This document shows positions 19,030 to 26,796 of a stretch of 53,406 bases of DNA, piece after piece. This DNA comes from Chitinophaga pinensis (lineage in GTDB: Bacteria; Bacteroidota; Bacteroidia; Chitinophagales; UBA10324): contig CAMDDP010000020.1 in assembly GCA_945892775.1 (NCBI GenBank), positions 1 to 53,406 on the forward strand. Reading direction: 5' to 3'. Below the pieces are notes generated by a model. The model had not been told where the DNA came from and did not search any database. It worked only from the letters and a program-made list of their open reading frames with translations. A program made the translations under genes and the position numbers. How positions within the stretch are numbered: position 1 is the first letter of the stretch; each line of letters opens with the position of its first letter.

Positions 19030-20484
19030 GGGAATTGGATTAACAATAACAACAACTGAATTAGTGTTTGAACAACCATTAACATCAATACCAACTACCA
19101 GATAAGTAGATGTAGTAATTGGAGAAGCTGTAACAACCGCAACACTCGAAGCGCTTAGCCCAGTAATGGGAGACCATACAAAACTATTTGCGCCACTTGC
19201 AGAGAGAAGAACATTTCCCCCTGCACAAATAGAAGGTGCAGCTGGATTAATAATAATATTCGGCAATGCATTTACAATAACAATAGTTGTATCTGTTCCA
19301 ATGCATCCCGCAGCATTTGTTCCAGTTAAAACATAAGTAGTCGTTATGGTTGGAGTAGCAACCACTACACTTCCGGTTGACAAATTCAATCCAATTGAAG
19401 GCGACCATGAATAAGTAGTAGCCCCCACACCCGTCAGGATTGTACTGTCTCCATCACAAATTACAGAACTTACAGGAATGCTATTAACAGTGCTTAAAGC
19501 GTTAACAGATACAATGGCTGTTGTCGTTCCATTACATCCATTTGTTGTTCCGGTAACTGTGTAGGTAGTACTTATTGTTGGAGATGCAGTGACAATTGCC
19601 CCTGTTGTAGAAGTTAAATTAACATTTGGCGACCAAGCATAGGTTGTTGCTCCACTTGCCGTAAGCGTCACCATTTGACCTGTACATATCGATGTTGGAT
19701 TTGGATTAATCGTAATTGTTGGGCCTGGATTTACTGTGACCTGATGAACAATTGTATCTGAACAACTTCCATTACTTGTTATTAGTTGAACATTATAAAT
19801 TCCTGCGGCAGCATATAAGTGAGATGGATTTTGTAATGAAGAAACCCCACCGTCATCAAAATTCCAATTATAAGTAACGCCAATGCTTATGGAGGATGTA
19901 TTAGTGAATTGAACAGATTGTCCAACACAAACAGTTGTATTTGTAAATGCAGCAATAATTCCAATTTGAGCAGTCCCGCCAAAAGAAATTGTAAATCCAC
20001 TTGTTGACCCAACTGTATATCGGTTTATCAAAAGCGCATAAGTTTGTCCAACAATAAGGTTTACCGTTCCATTACACCCCGCGCCATTTGCACACCCAAT
20101 TCCAGTAGTACCATTGCCTGCAGGAATGGAATAATTACATGAAATCATATTTCCAAAACTACAGGTGCCTGGAGCAGAGCCGGTAATATTATAAAGTGCA
20201 AAATCAAAATCGGCATAAGGAGAAGGCAAGCAGCTAAAAGTAAATGTGCCACTTTGTGTGCAGGTGAAAGAATACCAATGTGAAGCATTATCTGTATGCC
20301 CAAACCAACAGCTAGGAGTCTCAGCAACAGAGCCCTGACTATAAGACCCGCCCGCAACAGTAAAGGTGTTTTCATTACATAAAAATAATGCCGTTGGACA
20401 GTCGCTATTTTGCCCAAACAACAAAACACAACTATTAAAATTTAGGAGGAGAATTAAAACAATTTTTTTTTGCACCCAGGTCAC
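16654..20484 (-). CDS. Large secreted Ig/PKD-repeat protein with T9SS type B sorting domain (adhesin C)
   Basis: A 1276-residue exported protein. The start is GTG at 20484; a second in-frame GTG three codons later (20475) would give an equally good signal peptide (QKKIVLILLLNF...LLFGQ). No in-frame ATG fits. After the signal comes an N-terminal beta-sandwich-like domain (about 30-175) with SHWYSFTCTQSGTFTFSC and DFDFALYNI, resembling pre-peptidase C-terminal-like domains, instead of the YPVTIDP module of adhesins A and B. Then one PKD domain (YNWNFDDGG), ten Ig-like repeats of about 76 residues, two PKD domains and a CHU_C domain (WFPSAFTPNNDG, VFDRWGELVF, ending GDVTLIR). An A9 run at codons 5-8 (20463-20471 on the plus strand) could slip. 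It is a tandem paralogue of adhesin B, 130 bp upstream of it in transcription order. Confidence 0.92.
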   Translation of the reverse strand: MTWVQKKIVLILLLNFNSCVLLFGQNSDCPTALFLCNENTFTVAGGSYSQGSVAETPSCWFGHTDNASHWYSFTCTQSGTFTFSCLPSPYADFDFALYNITGSAPGTCSFGNMISCNYSIPAGNGTTGIGCANGAGCNGTVNLIVGQTYALLINRYTVGSTSGFTISFGGTAQIGIIAAFTNTTVCVGQSVQFTNTSSISIGVTYNWNFDDGGVSSLQNPSHLYAAAGIYNVQLITSNGSCSDTIVHQVTVNPGPTITINPNPTSICTGQMVTLTASGATTYAWSPNVNLTSTTGAIVTASPTISTTYTVTGTTNGCNGTTTAIVSVNALSTVNSIPVSSVICDGDSTILTGVGATTYSWSPSIGLNLSTGSVVVATPTITTTYVLTGTNAAGCIGTDTTIVIVNALPNIIINPAAPSICAGGNVLLSASGANSFVWSPITGLSASSVAVVTASPITTSTYLVVGIDVNGCSNTNSVVVIVNPIPVTIVNPISASICLGENVLLTANGAVSYNWSPSNGLNNSTSVSVTASPIINITYTVIGTSGVGCSDQTTVVVNVLALPIVNILPINSVICLGDAVVLVASGASTYLWSPLTGLNNSATPSVSASPIITTTYSVTGTAVNGCTSSASTTVTVNPIPLIGINPLAPAICAGGNIQLNASGALTYAWNPPTSLSSNSIANPISTPSSTITYVVTGTSQQNCSSTAQVIITVNQLPVVSFNGLTVVNCISAPINNLIGNPFGGVFSGAGISGNFFDPVLAGIGGPYTITYSYTDANGCGNVSTQQTTVIGGANISVSAVSNSICIGSNTILTAIGGQTYSWAPSTGLNSTISASVTAQPINTITYSVTGIDINGCSGTASINIFVNPLPTLIATGVNICSGQTGVISASGASTYQWGPNNSLNAFNIPNPIASPIVTTTYTVLGTDFNGCVNSATAVVNVFLLPVVTVSPVSSLFCPGTSILLTAVGATNYLWSPTIGLDMFNTSVVTATPTTTTAYTVTGIDANGCFATATSILTIDPIPTASFDVNPNNGCEPLVVSFQNTSNNGVSAVWYFGDGTSGVGNSIQHIYTAGTYDVLLVTNNTSGCSDNLLESAAVTILPSPTAFFNMDPPAPGNFPYTDNLFNFFNNSIGATAYNWNFGDHVSDTSFNTSHSFVEPGNFYVTLTAISTNGCTDTAQSPIIIIQGEPKPWFPSAFTPNNDGSNDLFMLYGVAIETVELRVFDRWGELVFQTNDVSQGWDGNYHNSISSTDVYVYVATIKMVSGKKYLLKGDVTLIR

Positions 20485-20550
20485 TATTATGAGACTGTAA
20501 TAATACCATTATCGATACCAATACCAAAATTCAATTCTTTAAAATCATAC

Positions 20551-21654
20551 TCATTCAGTATTTAAAGAAATAGTACACATAACAGGAAAATGATCCGACA
20601 AATTTTTATCTATCACTTTAAACCCAGTTGATTTCCATCGTTGATCAATTAATAAATAATCTATTCTGAAACCAGGAAGCCAGTAATCATAAGTATAGCC
20701 AATTCCCCAGCTGTTTTCTAAAAAGGCATCATTTAAATTTTCTCTCAATAAATTATAAGAAAAGGAAGAAGGAGTATCGTTAAAATCGCCACAAATAAAA
20801 ACAGGATATGGTGAAGAACGAATGTGTTCAGCTATCACCTGAACCTGTGCCCCCTTTGTAATATAAGTTTTTTTCATTTTACTAAAAATTGATTTGCCCG
20901 CGTCAATGTTTAATCCCTCATTATTTTCAAATCCAATAGTTTCATAGTCTTTATAATTCAAATGAAAACTTTGAAGATGAACATTGTAAACTCGAATAAC
21001 GCCCGATTGAGTTTTTATGTCGGTATAAATACACGCATTAATGTTTACGCCTCTTTTACCAACTGTTCCAGATGCAATAATTGGGTAACGACTATAGGTG
21101 CACAAGCCCCAATGGTTAAATTTATTTACTGTATTTGAAATGCTGAAATAATGATCTGGCAATTTTAATAGTTTTGATATGTCTCTTTCATTTGTCCACC
21201 CCTTATCTTTATCACTGCTATAAAACTCTTGAAAGCAAAGAATATCCGGCTGAATATCAACCATCATTTTATAAATACTGCTTTTTGTATCCCTGTTATG
21301 TTCCCAATTGTATAAATCAAAATTGCGAACATTGTAACTCATCAATTTTATTCCTCTAGTTTCCGATACTTTGGAATTTGAAAAATGAAATGCGAATACA
21401 TTAAAAAAAACAGGTGAAGAAATTAATAGTGCTATAAATGGAATAGAAGAATAGCGGATGCGAACTAAAACCCAAAAGATGAACACACTTAAATTTATAA
21501 TAAACAATGGAATAAATGCTAATCCAAAAAAGGCGATGGGCCACGCTTTGCCCGGAGGAATGTAACTAGCACACACACTCGCAATCATACACAAAGCAAG
21601 AAGCAGAGATATAACTACCATTGACTTGCGCAGAATCGTCAGGAGCTTTTTCAA
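20551..21654 (-). CDS. Endonuclease/exonuclease/phosphatase (EEP) family membrane protein
   Basis: A 367-residue protein with about three N-terminal transmembrane helices (12-35, 38-65 and 72-92), then a complete EEP domain: MSYNVRNFD, DILCFQEFY, YNVHLQSF, ICGDFNDTPSS, RIDYLLID and LSDHFPVM, which carry the expected Asn, Glu, His and Asp active-site residues. Family members hydrolyse phosphodiesters in nucleic acids or lipids; the membrane anchor suggests action at the membrane, but the substrate is unknown. The start used is a TTG two bases after the rhomboid stop; an ATG at 21621 (MVVISLLLALC) is the alternative and would shorten the N-terminus by 11 residues. It is the last gene of the leftward mutL-rhomboid-rhomboid-EEP run, an order I recognise from other Bacteroidota. 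Confidence 0.88.
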   Translation of the reverse strand: MKKLLTILRKSMVVISLLLALCMIASVCASYIPPGKAWPIAFFGLAFIPLFIINLSVFIFWVLVRIRYSSIPFIALLISSPVFFNVFAFHFSNSKVSETRGIKLMSYNVRNFDLYNWEHNRDTKSSIYKMMVDIQPDILCFQEFYSSDKDKGWTNERDISKLLKLPDHYFSISNTVNKFNHWGLCTYSRYPIIASGTVGKRGVNINACIYTDIKTQSGVIRVYNVHLQSFHLNYKDYETIGFENNEGLNIDAGKSIFSKMKKTYITKGAQVQVIAEHIRSSPYPVFICGDFNDTPSSFSYNLLRENLNDAFLENSWGIGYTYDYWLPGFRIDYLLIDQRWKSTGFKVIDKNLSDHFPVMCTISLNTE

Positions 21655-21656
21655 TT

Positions 21657-22556
21657 TTAATTTTTGCTTTCTTTAAATAATATTTCTTTCTCTTCAGAAC
21701 TCAAGCTCTCATACCCCGACTTACTTATTTTATCAAGAATTATATCAATTTTTTTTTGTTTTTCAACATCTTTTTTTTGTTCAGTTGGTTTCGTTTTTGT
21801 AAAAGTTGCTTTCATTTTTTTTCTTCCTGAAAAAACAGAAACAATTGTATCGGCCACATTATTAAACCACAGCGATAAATCATTCCCATTTCGATATGAT
21901 GCAATATAAATATATCCGAATAAAGCACCTCCCAAATGTGCAATGTGTCCTCCAGCATTTCCATCGAAATTAATACTGATAATATCAATACCGACAAAAA
22001 TTGCTGCCAACCATTTCATTCGTATGGGCCAAACTAAAATCATGATTGAATAATCAGGCAATAAAACAGCAGTTGCAAGTATGATTGCCATAATCCCTGC
22101 CGATGCACCAATGCAAGAACTTTGATCAACTAAATTATTAAAGTAAGGAAAAATATTGTAGAACAAAATATAAAGCAGCCCACCAAAACAGCTTCCAATC
22201 ATGAATAGCGGAAGAATTTTTTTATTTCCTAAAAATTCAGTGAGTATACCTCCAAACCAAAACAAACACACCATATTAAAGACTAAATGAAACAGCTCGA
22301 AGTGAGTAAATCCGTACGTTATTAAGGTCCAAGGATGATAAAGCAGATTTGCAAAACCTGAAGGAACAGCAAGAATAAAATATGGATATGAAATCAGGCT
22401 TTGAATGTTAAACTCGCTTGCAATTAGAAAGCTAATTAGATCAATAACACGCAACACTAAAAACACAAAAATATTAATCGCTATTAAGCGACTCACCATT
22501 TTCCCTGTTGGAGAAAAAGTGTTTTTGATTTCGCGGATTAAAAAATTTTCTTGCAT
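21657..22556 (-). CDS. Rhomboid family intramembrane serine protease (downstream copy)
   Basis: A 299-residue rhomboid with about six transmembrane helices and a charged cytoplasmic tail of about 75 residues. Catalytic elements are present: Ser152 in the loop IGASAG, His207 in HIAHLGG, and the structural HxxxN motif His90-Asn94 in FHLVFNM. The tail is Lys-rich (about 245-285) and lacks a recognised domain. Rhomboids cut transmembrane substrates inside the bilayer; no substrate can be proposed from the sequence. Its start overlaps the stop of the other rhomboid gene by one base (TGATG), so the two are translationally coupled. Confidence 0.92.
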   Translation of the reverse strand: MQENFLIREIKNTFSPTGKMVSRLIAINIFVFLVLRVIDLISFLIASEFNIQSLISYPYFILAVPSGFANLLYHPWTLITYGFTHFELFHLVFNMVCLFWFGGILTEFLGNKKILPLFMIGSCFGGLLYILFYNIFPYFNNLVDQSSCIGASAGIMAIILATAVLLPDYSIMILVWPIRMKWLAAIFVGIDIISINFDGNAGGHIAHLGGALFGYIYIASYRNGNDLSLWFNNVADTIVSVFSGRKKMKATFTKTKPTEQKKDVEKQKKIDIILDKISKSGYESLSSEEKEILFKESKN

Positions 22557-23395
22557 CAGAAAAAATCCTGTCTGCGTTTTTTATTCCAAAATTTGATAAG
22601 TATGAATCCAAATAACATACCGCCAAGATGAGCAAAGTGTGCAACACCAGCCTGTGTGCCGCTAACACCAGAATACAATTCAAATACACCATACATGATT
22701 ACAAAATATTTTGCTTTAATAGGAATAGGCGGAAACATTAAGTATAAATAGGTATTTGGAAACAACATGCCGAAGGCAAGCAAAACCCCAAAAACAGCCC
22801 CCGAAGCACCTACAACCGGAATATTTGCTTCCATTGAAGTTAATTTCTGTGCGAGAATTTTAGCTTGTAAAATATTCGACGAGTCCGTTGGATTTTGCTC
22901 CCACGACTTCAGGAAAGTATTTAGTTGTGTTACATAATCAGAATCGGAAAGAATATCCTGATGCGTTTCAAAAAGATGTTTGAAGTTGGCAATATCCACC
23001 GACCGAAAAAATGCATAGATATCATTTTGAATTAAATGAATTTGAAAAGCAGTGAATGCCATATGAGTGAGCGCGCCCCCAATTCCACAAATCAAATAGA
23101 AAATCAAAAATCTTTTTGGTCCCCAAACATTTTCCAATACAGAACCAAACATCCACAACGCAAACATGTTACTGAAAATGTGCATGAGGCTTCCATGCAT
23201 GAACATGTGCGTGATGAGTTGATGTGGTCTAAAATAATCTGAAGTGAAAAAAAATAATCCGAGGTACTGCGACAGGTCGAAACCATAAGTGTTCTGCACC
23301 ACCACTGTTGCCAAATACATCAGTCCGTTGATGATGAGTAAATTTTTTACAATCATCGGAAACCGGTCGAAAGAAGTTGGCCTTAAATCACTCAT
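22556..23395 (-). CDS. Rhomboid family intramembrane serine protease (upstream copy)
   Basis: A 279-residue rhomboid with Ser198 in VVGASGAVFG, His256 in HFAHLGGMLFG and the HxxxN motif His72-Asn76 (MHIFSNM). Between the helix ending near residue 118 and the catalytic-Ser helix lies a hydrophilic loop of about 70 residues (120-190), much longer than in the paired copy, so this protein may have an extra soluble segment for substrate selection or gating (inference). The C-terminus is short and basic (FWNKKRRQDFF). It lies 35 bp downstream of mutL and overlaps the next rhomboid gene by one base. Confidence 0.92.
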   Translation of the reverse strand: MSDLRPTSFDRFPMIVKNLLIINGLMYLATVVVQNTYGFDLSQYLGLFFFTSDYFRPHQLITHMFMHGSLMHIFSNMFALWMFGSVLENVWGPKRFLIFYLICGIGGALTHMAFTAFQIHLIQNDIYAFFRSVDIANFKHLFETHQDILSDSDYVTQLNTFLKSWEQNPTDSSNILQAKILAQKLTSMEANIPVVGASGAVFGVLLAFGMLFPNTYLYLMFPPIPIKAKYFVIMYGVFELYSGVSGTQAGVAHFAHLGGMLFGFILIKFWNKKRRQDFF

Positions 23396-23430
23396 GAAAT
23401 TTTATTAAGTAAAAAAATTTTGAAATATAA

Positions 23431-25299
23431 TTAAGCAGGCTTCTCAAATTGTTTTTCAATATCACGTAGATGGAAGGTAACGAAAGTTGGTTTACCTTCA
23501 GCGGTGTGCGAAGGGGTTTCGCAACCGAACAACTCATCTAACAGGTTTTTCATCTCCCGTTCGTTAAGTCGTGTTCCATTTTTTATGGCAGATTGTTTTG
23601 CTAATTGCAATGCAACTTCTTCGCGCTTATTCAACTTTGGCAATTGCATACTTTGTTTGTACCCTTCAATTAATTCTTCGAGTAATTTTGATGGGTTTTT
23701 ATCTTTTATATCTGATGGAGTGCCATGAATGACTAAATCAGTATTACCGAATTCCTGCACATCAAAACCAAGTGCACGAATCTCCTGCAAAATCTCTTTT
23801 GCAATTTCAAAATCTGGGGCAGTCAAGTGCAATGTTTGGGGAAATAATTGTTGTTGTGCCGCAGGAACATTGGAATTCAACTGTTGTAAATATTTTTCAT
23901 ACAAAACCCGTTCGTGGGCCGAATGTTGGTCAACTAAAATAAATCCCGACTTAATTGCTGAGAGAATATACTTGTCTTGCAAGTGAACCAACACCTGCTT
24001 TTTTTCTTCCTGAGTTGAAAGCAAGGTTTGTTCTTCCTTGGTGGTTTCCCATCTGCTTGGTATAGTAAATGTTCCGGTTGAAAATTCTGAATTAGGAATG
24101 ATGGCTACATCTTCTCCTTTGCGCGAATCAGAATATAAATCCTTCCAGTTGTTCTGATTCGATAAGGTTCGTTCTTCAAATTGTTTATAGGGAGAATAAT
24201 CAGGATTCAGTTTCGGATTTGGTTCGTCAATCATTTCTTTATTAGGTCGCGAAAAACTCGTGTTCTGATTAAAACGATTTTCATCATTGAAATCCAATGA
24301 GGGGGAAACAGAATATTTTCCTAAGGCGCGCTTCACAGCTGATAAAATGAAAGTGTAAATGATTCGCTCATCTTCAAATTTTATTTCCTGTTTTGTCGGA
24401 TGCACATTAATATCGATGCGAGCAGGGTCAATGTCTAAAAATAAAACATAAAAGGCAAACGATTCACGTGGCAGCAATTCATAAAAAGCACTTGTTACAG
24501 CATGATTCAAATAACTGCTTTTGATAAAGCGGTTGTTCACGAAAAAAAATTGTTCTCCGCGTGTCTTCTTCGCCGCTTCAGGTTTACCTATGAACCCAAT
24601 GATATTTGTTACAGTGGTTTGCTCTTCCACGGGTACTAATCGTTCATTGTAATTGTGTCCGAACAAACCCACAATGCGCTGTCGAAGATTCCCAGCATTC
24701 AAGTGAAATACCTCAACTCCATTGTGGTATAATTGAAAGTTTGTTTCGGGATGCGCCAATGAAATGCGTGTGAATTCGTCAATGATGTGCTTAGTTTCAA
24801 CTGGATTACTTTTTAAAAAATTACGACGCGCCGGCACATTGTAAAATAAATTTTTAACAGAAAGGGACGTTCCTTCTGCACAACTCACCGTTTCCTGTTT
24901 CAACACTTCACTTCCCTCAATCAACAATTCGGTTCCCACAGCTTCGCCGCGCAATTTTGTTTTCATTTCTACCTGTGCAATGGCGGCTATGCTTGCCAAT
25001 GCCTCACCACGAAAACCCATGGTTCGAATTAAAAATAAATCATCAATGTTTTTTATTTTGGAAGTAGCGTGACGCTCAAAACTCATGCGCGCATCGGTGT
25101 CGCTCATTCCTTTTCCATTGTCAATAACCTGAATCAAACTCTTGCCCGCGTCACGGATGATGAGTTTTATTTCTGTAGCATCAGCGTCAATACTGTTCTC
25201 CATCATTTCTTTCACGGCGCTTGCCGGGCGCTGTATCACCTCACCAGCAGCAATCTGGTTGGCAATGGAATCGGGTAAAAGGGAAATGATGTCTGACAT
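23431..25299 (-). CDS. mutL: DNA mismatch repair protein MutL
   Basis: A 622-residue MutL. The N-terminal GHKL ATPase shows IAAGEVIQRPASAVKEMMEN (about 16-35), DNGKGM and TMGFRGEALASI. A variable linker (about 330-430) leads to the C-terminal dimerisation domain with the metal-dependent endonuclease motif at 457-468, DQHSAHERVLYE. This is the DQHA(x2)E(x4)E motif with Ser in place of Ala; the metal-binding acidic residues and His are kept, and GKPTF near the end is the matching C-terminal motif. It is therefore expected to be a nicking MutL, as in bacteria that lack MutH. Length and start are typical. It is the first gene of the mutL-rhomboid-rhomboid-EEP group. Confidence 0.97.
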   Translation of the reverse strand: MSDIISLLPDSIANQIAAGEVIQRPASAVKEMMENSIDADATEIKLIIRDAGKSLIQVIDNGKGMSDTDARMSFERHATSKIKNIDDLFLIRTMGFRGEALASIAAIAQVEMKTKLRGEAVGTELLIEGSEVLKQETVSCAEGTSLSVKNLFYNVPARRNFLKSNPVETKHIIDEFTRISLAHPETNFQLYHNGVEVFHLNAGNLRQRIVGLFGHNYNERLVPVEEQTTVTNIIGFIGKPEAAKKTRGEQFFFVNNRFIKSSYLNHAVTSAFYELLPRESFAFYVLFLDIDPARIDINVHPTKQEIKFEDERIIYTFILSAVKRALGKYSVSPSLDFNDENRFNQNTSFSRPNKEMIDEPNPKLNPDYSPYKQFEERTLSNQNNWKDLYSDSRKGEDVAIIPNSEFSTGTFTIPSRWETTKEEQTLLSTQEEKKQVLVHLQDKYILSAIKSGFILVDQHSAHERVLYEKYLQQLNSNVPAAQQQLFPQTLHLTAPDFEIAKEILQEIRALGFDVQEFGNTDLVIHGTPSDIKDKNPSKLLEELIEGYKQSMQLPKLNKREEVALQLAKQSAIKNGTRLNEREMKNLLDELFGCETPSHTAEGKPTFVTFHLRDIEKQFEKPA

Positions 25300-25410
25300 A
25301 AAAATTAAAAAGTCTGTTTCGATGTTTTCAAAAAACAGAGTGCGAATTTAGTTGATAGTAATTGCAGTGCCTCATGAAAATAAAACTTCAGAAGGTTTTG
25401 AACAATACAT

Positions 25411-26640
25411 TCACAATTTCCGAAACAAAATCGAAGTATCGCCATAAGATAAAAACCGAAAGCGATTTGCTTTTGCATAATCATAAATCTTTATCCAATC
25501 ATCGCCAACAAAAGCAGAAACCAATAATAGCAACGTGCTTTGTGGCAAATGAAAATTAGTGAACAGAATATCGGTTGTTCTGAACTGGTAGCCTGGCGTA
25601 CACAATAAATGGGTAACGCAACTCAATTCAAATTTTTTTTGTTCATCTAAATATTTCATAAGCGATTCCAATGCCTCTGAAATAGTTATTGTAGTTTCTG
25701 CTAGTGGCGATTCATACACTTCCCACTGATTCAGCTCAAATGAATTATCGCCACGCAAATGTTTTACACCGAGCCAATACAAACTTTCCAATGTGCGAAG
25801 GGAAGTCGTTCCAACAGCAGCAACTGGGTTCCCTACTGAAATATGTTTCAATAATTTCTCAATTAAAATACGATTCACATAAATCTGTTCCCCGTGCATT
25901 TGATGTTCTCCGAGCGTTTCAGTTTTCACAGGACGAAAGGTTCCTGCACCAACATGCAACGTAAGAAATGTGGTTTCAACTTTGTGTTGCTTCAACGATT
26001 CAAAAACTGATTCAGTAAAATGCAACCCTGCAGTGGGGGCCGCCACAGAACCATCCTGTTGACCGAAAATAGTTTGATAAGAATCGGAATCTTTTTGCTC
26101 CGCTTCTCTTCGCATGTATGGTGGCAATGGAATTATTCCTGCCGCTTCAATCACCGAAGCGAAACTGAAATCATAATTATCCCATTCAAATTTTATCAGA
26201 AAAGTTTCTCCTTCTTTTTCTATTAATGACGCTTGCAATTTTGAAATGGAATTATCAATAGAAAAAAACTTCTCCAGTGACTCCCCCTTCCATCTTTTTG
26301 CATTGCCCACCATGCACCGCCACACTAATGGTTCATGCGAAAAAACTGCGAGACGCAAATCAGCAAATGGCCTAACAGGCTCAAGACAAAATATTTCAAT
26401 TATTGCCCCAGCACCTGATTTAAAAAATAAGCGTGCACGAATCACTTTCGTATCATTGAACACAAGCAAAGTTTCATTAGGAACAATTTCTGCAACCTGC
26501 GAAAACACTTTTTCAGCAATTGCCCCATCACGATAAACGATTACTCTGGCATCATCTCTTACTAGTAATGGATATTGTGCAATTAATTCTGTTGACAATT
26601 CATAGTTAAAATCCTGAATTCTTACTTGCTTTTGCTTCAT
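25411..26640 (-). CDS. queA: S-adenosylmethionine:tRNA ribosyltransferase-isomerase QueA
   Basis: A 409-residue QueA. It transfers and isomerises the ribosyl group of S-adenosylmethionine onto 7-aminomethyl-7-deazaguanine in tRNA, giving epoxyqueuosine. Recognised signatures include FNYELSTELIAQYP near the start, LLVFNDTKVIRARLFF, SVAAPTAGLHFT, TLHVGAGTFRPV, AVGTTSLRTLES and the C-terminal TNFHLPQSTLLLLVSAF. It is longer than the roughly 350-residue E. coli enzyme because of extra sequence in the first third and the middle, which I believe is usual for the Bacteroidota form. It is divergent from the NagZ-like fusion gene, with a 156-bp shared upstream region. Confidence 0.96.
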   Translation of the reverse strand: MKQKQVRIQDFNYELSTELIAQYPLLVRDDARVIVYRDGAIAEKVFSQVAEIVPNETLLVFNDTKVIRARLFFKSGAGAIIEIFCLEPVRPFADLRLAVFSHEPLVWRCMVGNAKRWKGESLEKFFSIDNSISKLQASLIEKEGETFLIKFEWDNYDFSFASVIEAAGIIPLPPYMRREAEQKDSDSYQTIFGQQDGSVAAPTAGLHFTESVFESLKQHKVETTFLTLHVGAGTFRPVKTETLGEHQMHGEQIYVNRILIEKLLKHISVGNPVAAVGTTSLRTLESLYWLGVKHLRGDNSFELNQWEVYESPLAETTITISEALESLMKYLDEQKKFELSCVTHLLCTPGYQFRTTDILFTNFHLPQSTLLLLVSAFVGDDWIKIYDYAKANRFRFLSYGDTSILFRKL

Positions 26641-26796
26641 GTGGAAATATCAAAGTGTGAAAATAGTTTTAAGATGGGCGGTCTGTTAATTTTATCAATG
26701 AATCAACTAACAAATAAAACAGTCAAACAAATCGTTGTGGAGAATGGTATAAATATTTGAACTGCCATCCACCATACTTGTTTTTTATTTGAAGAC

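Noticed and set aside
6663-20484. The repeat arrays as CRISPR or non-coding tandem repeats
   Set aside because: They are long in-frame protein domains of about 76-84 codons, not short direct repeats with unique spacers.
23396-23430. AT-rich inverted repeat between mutL and the first rhomboid as a terminator
   Set aside because: The arms are only A/T with no G-C core, and the gene order suggests co-transcription through it.
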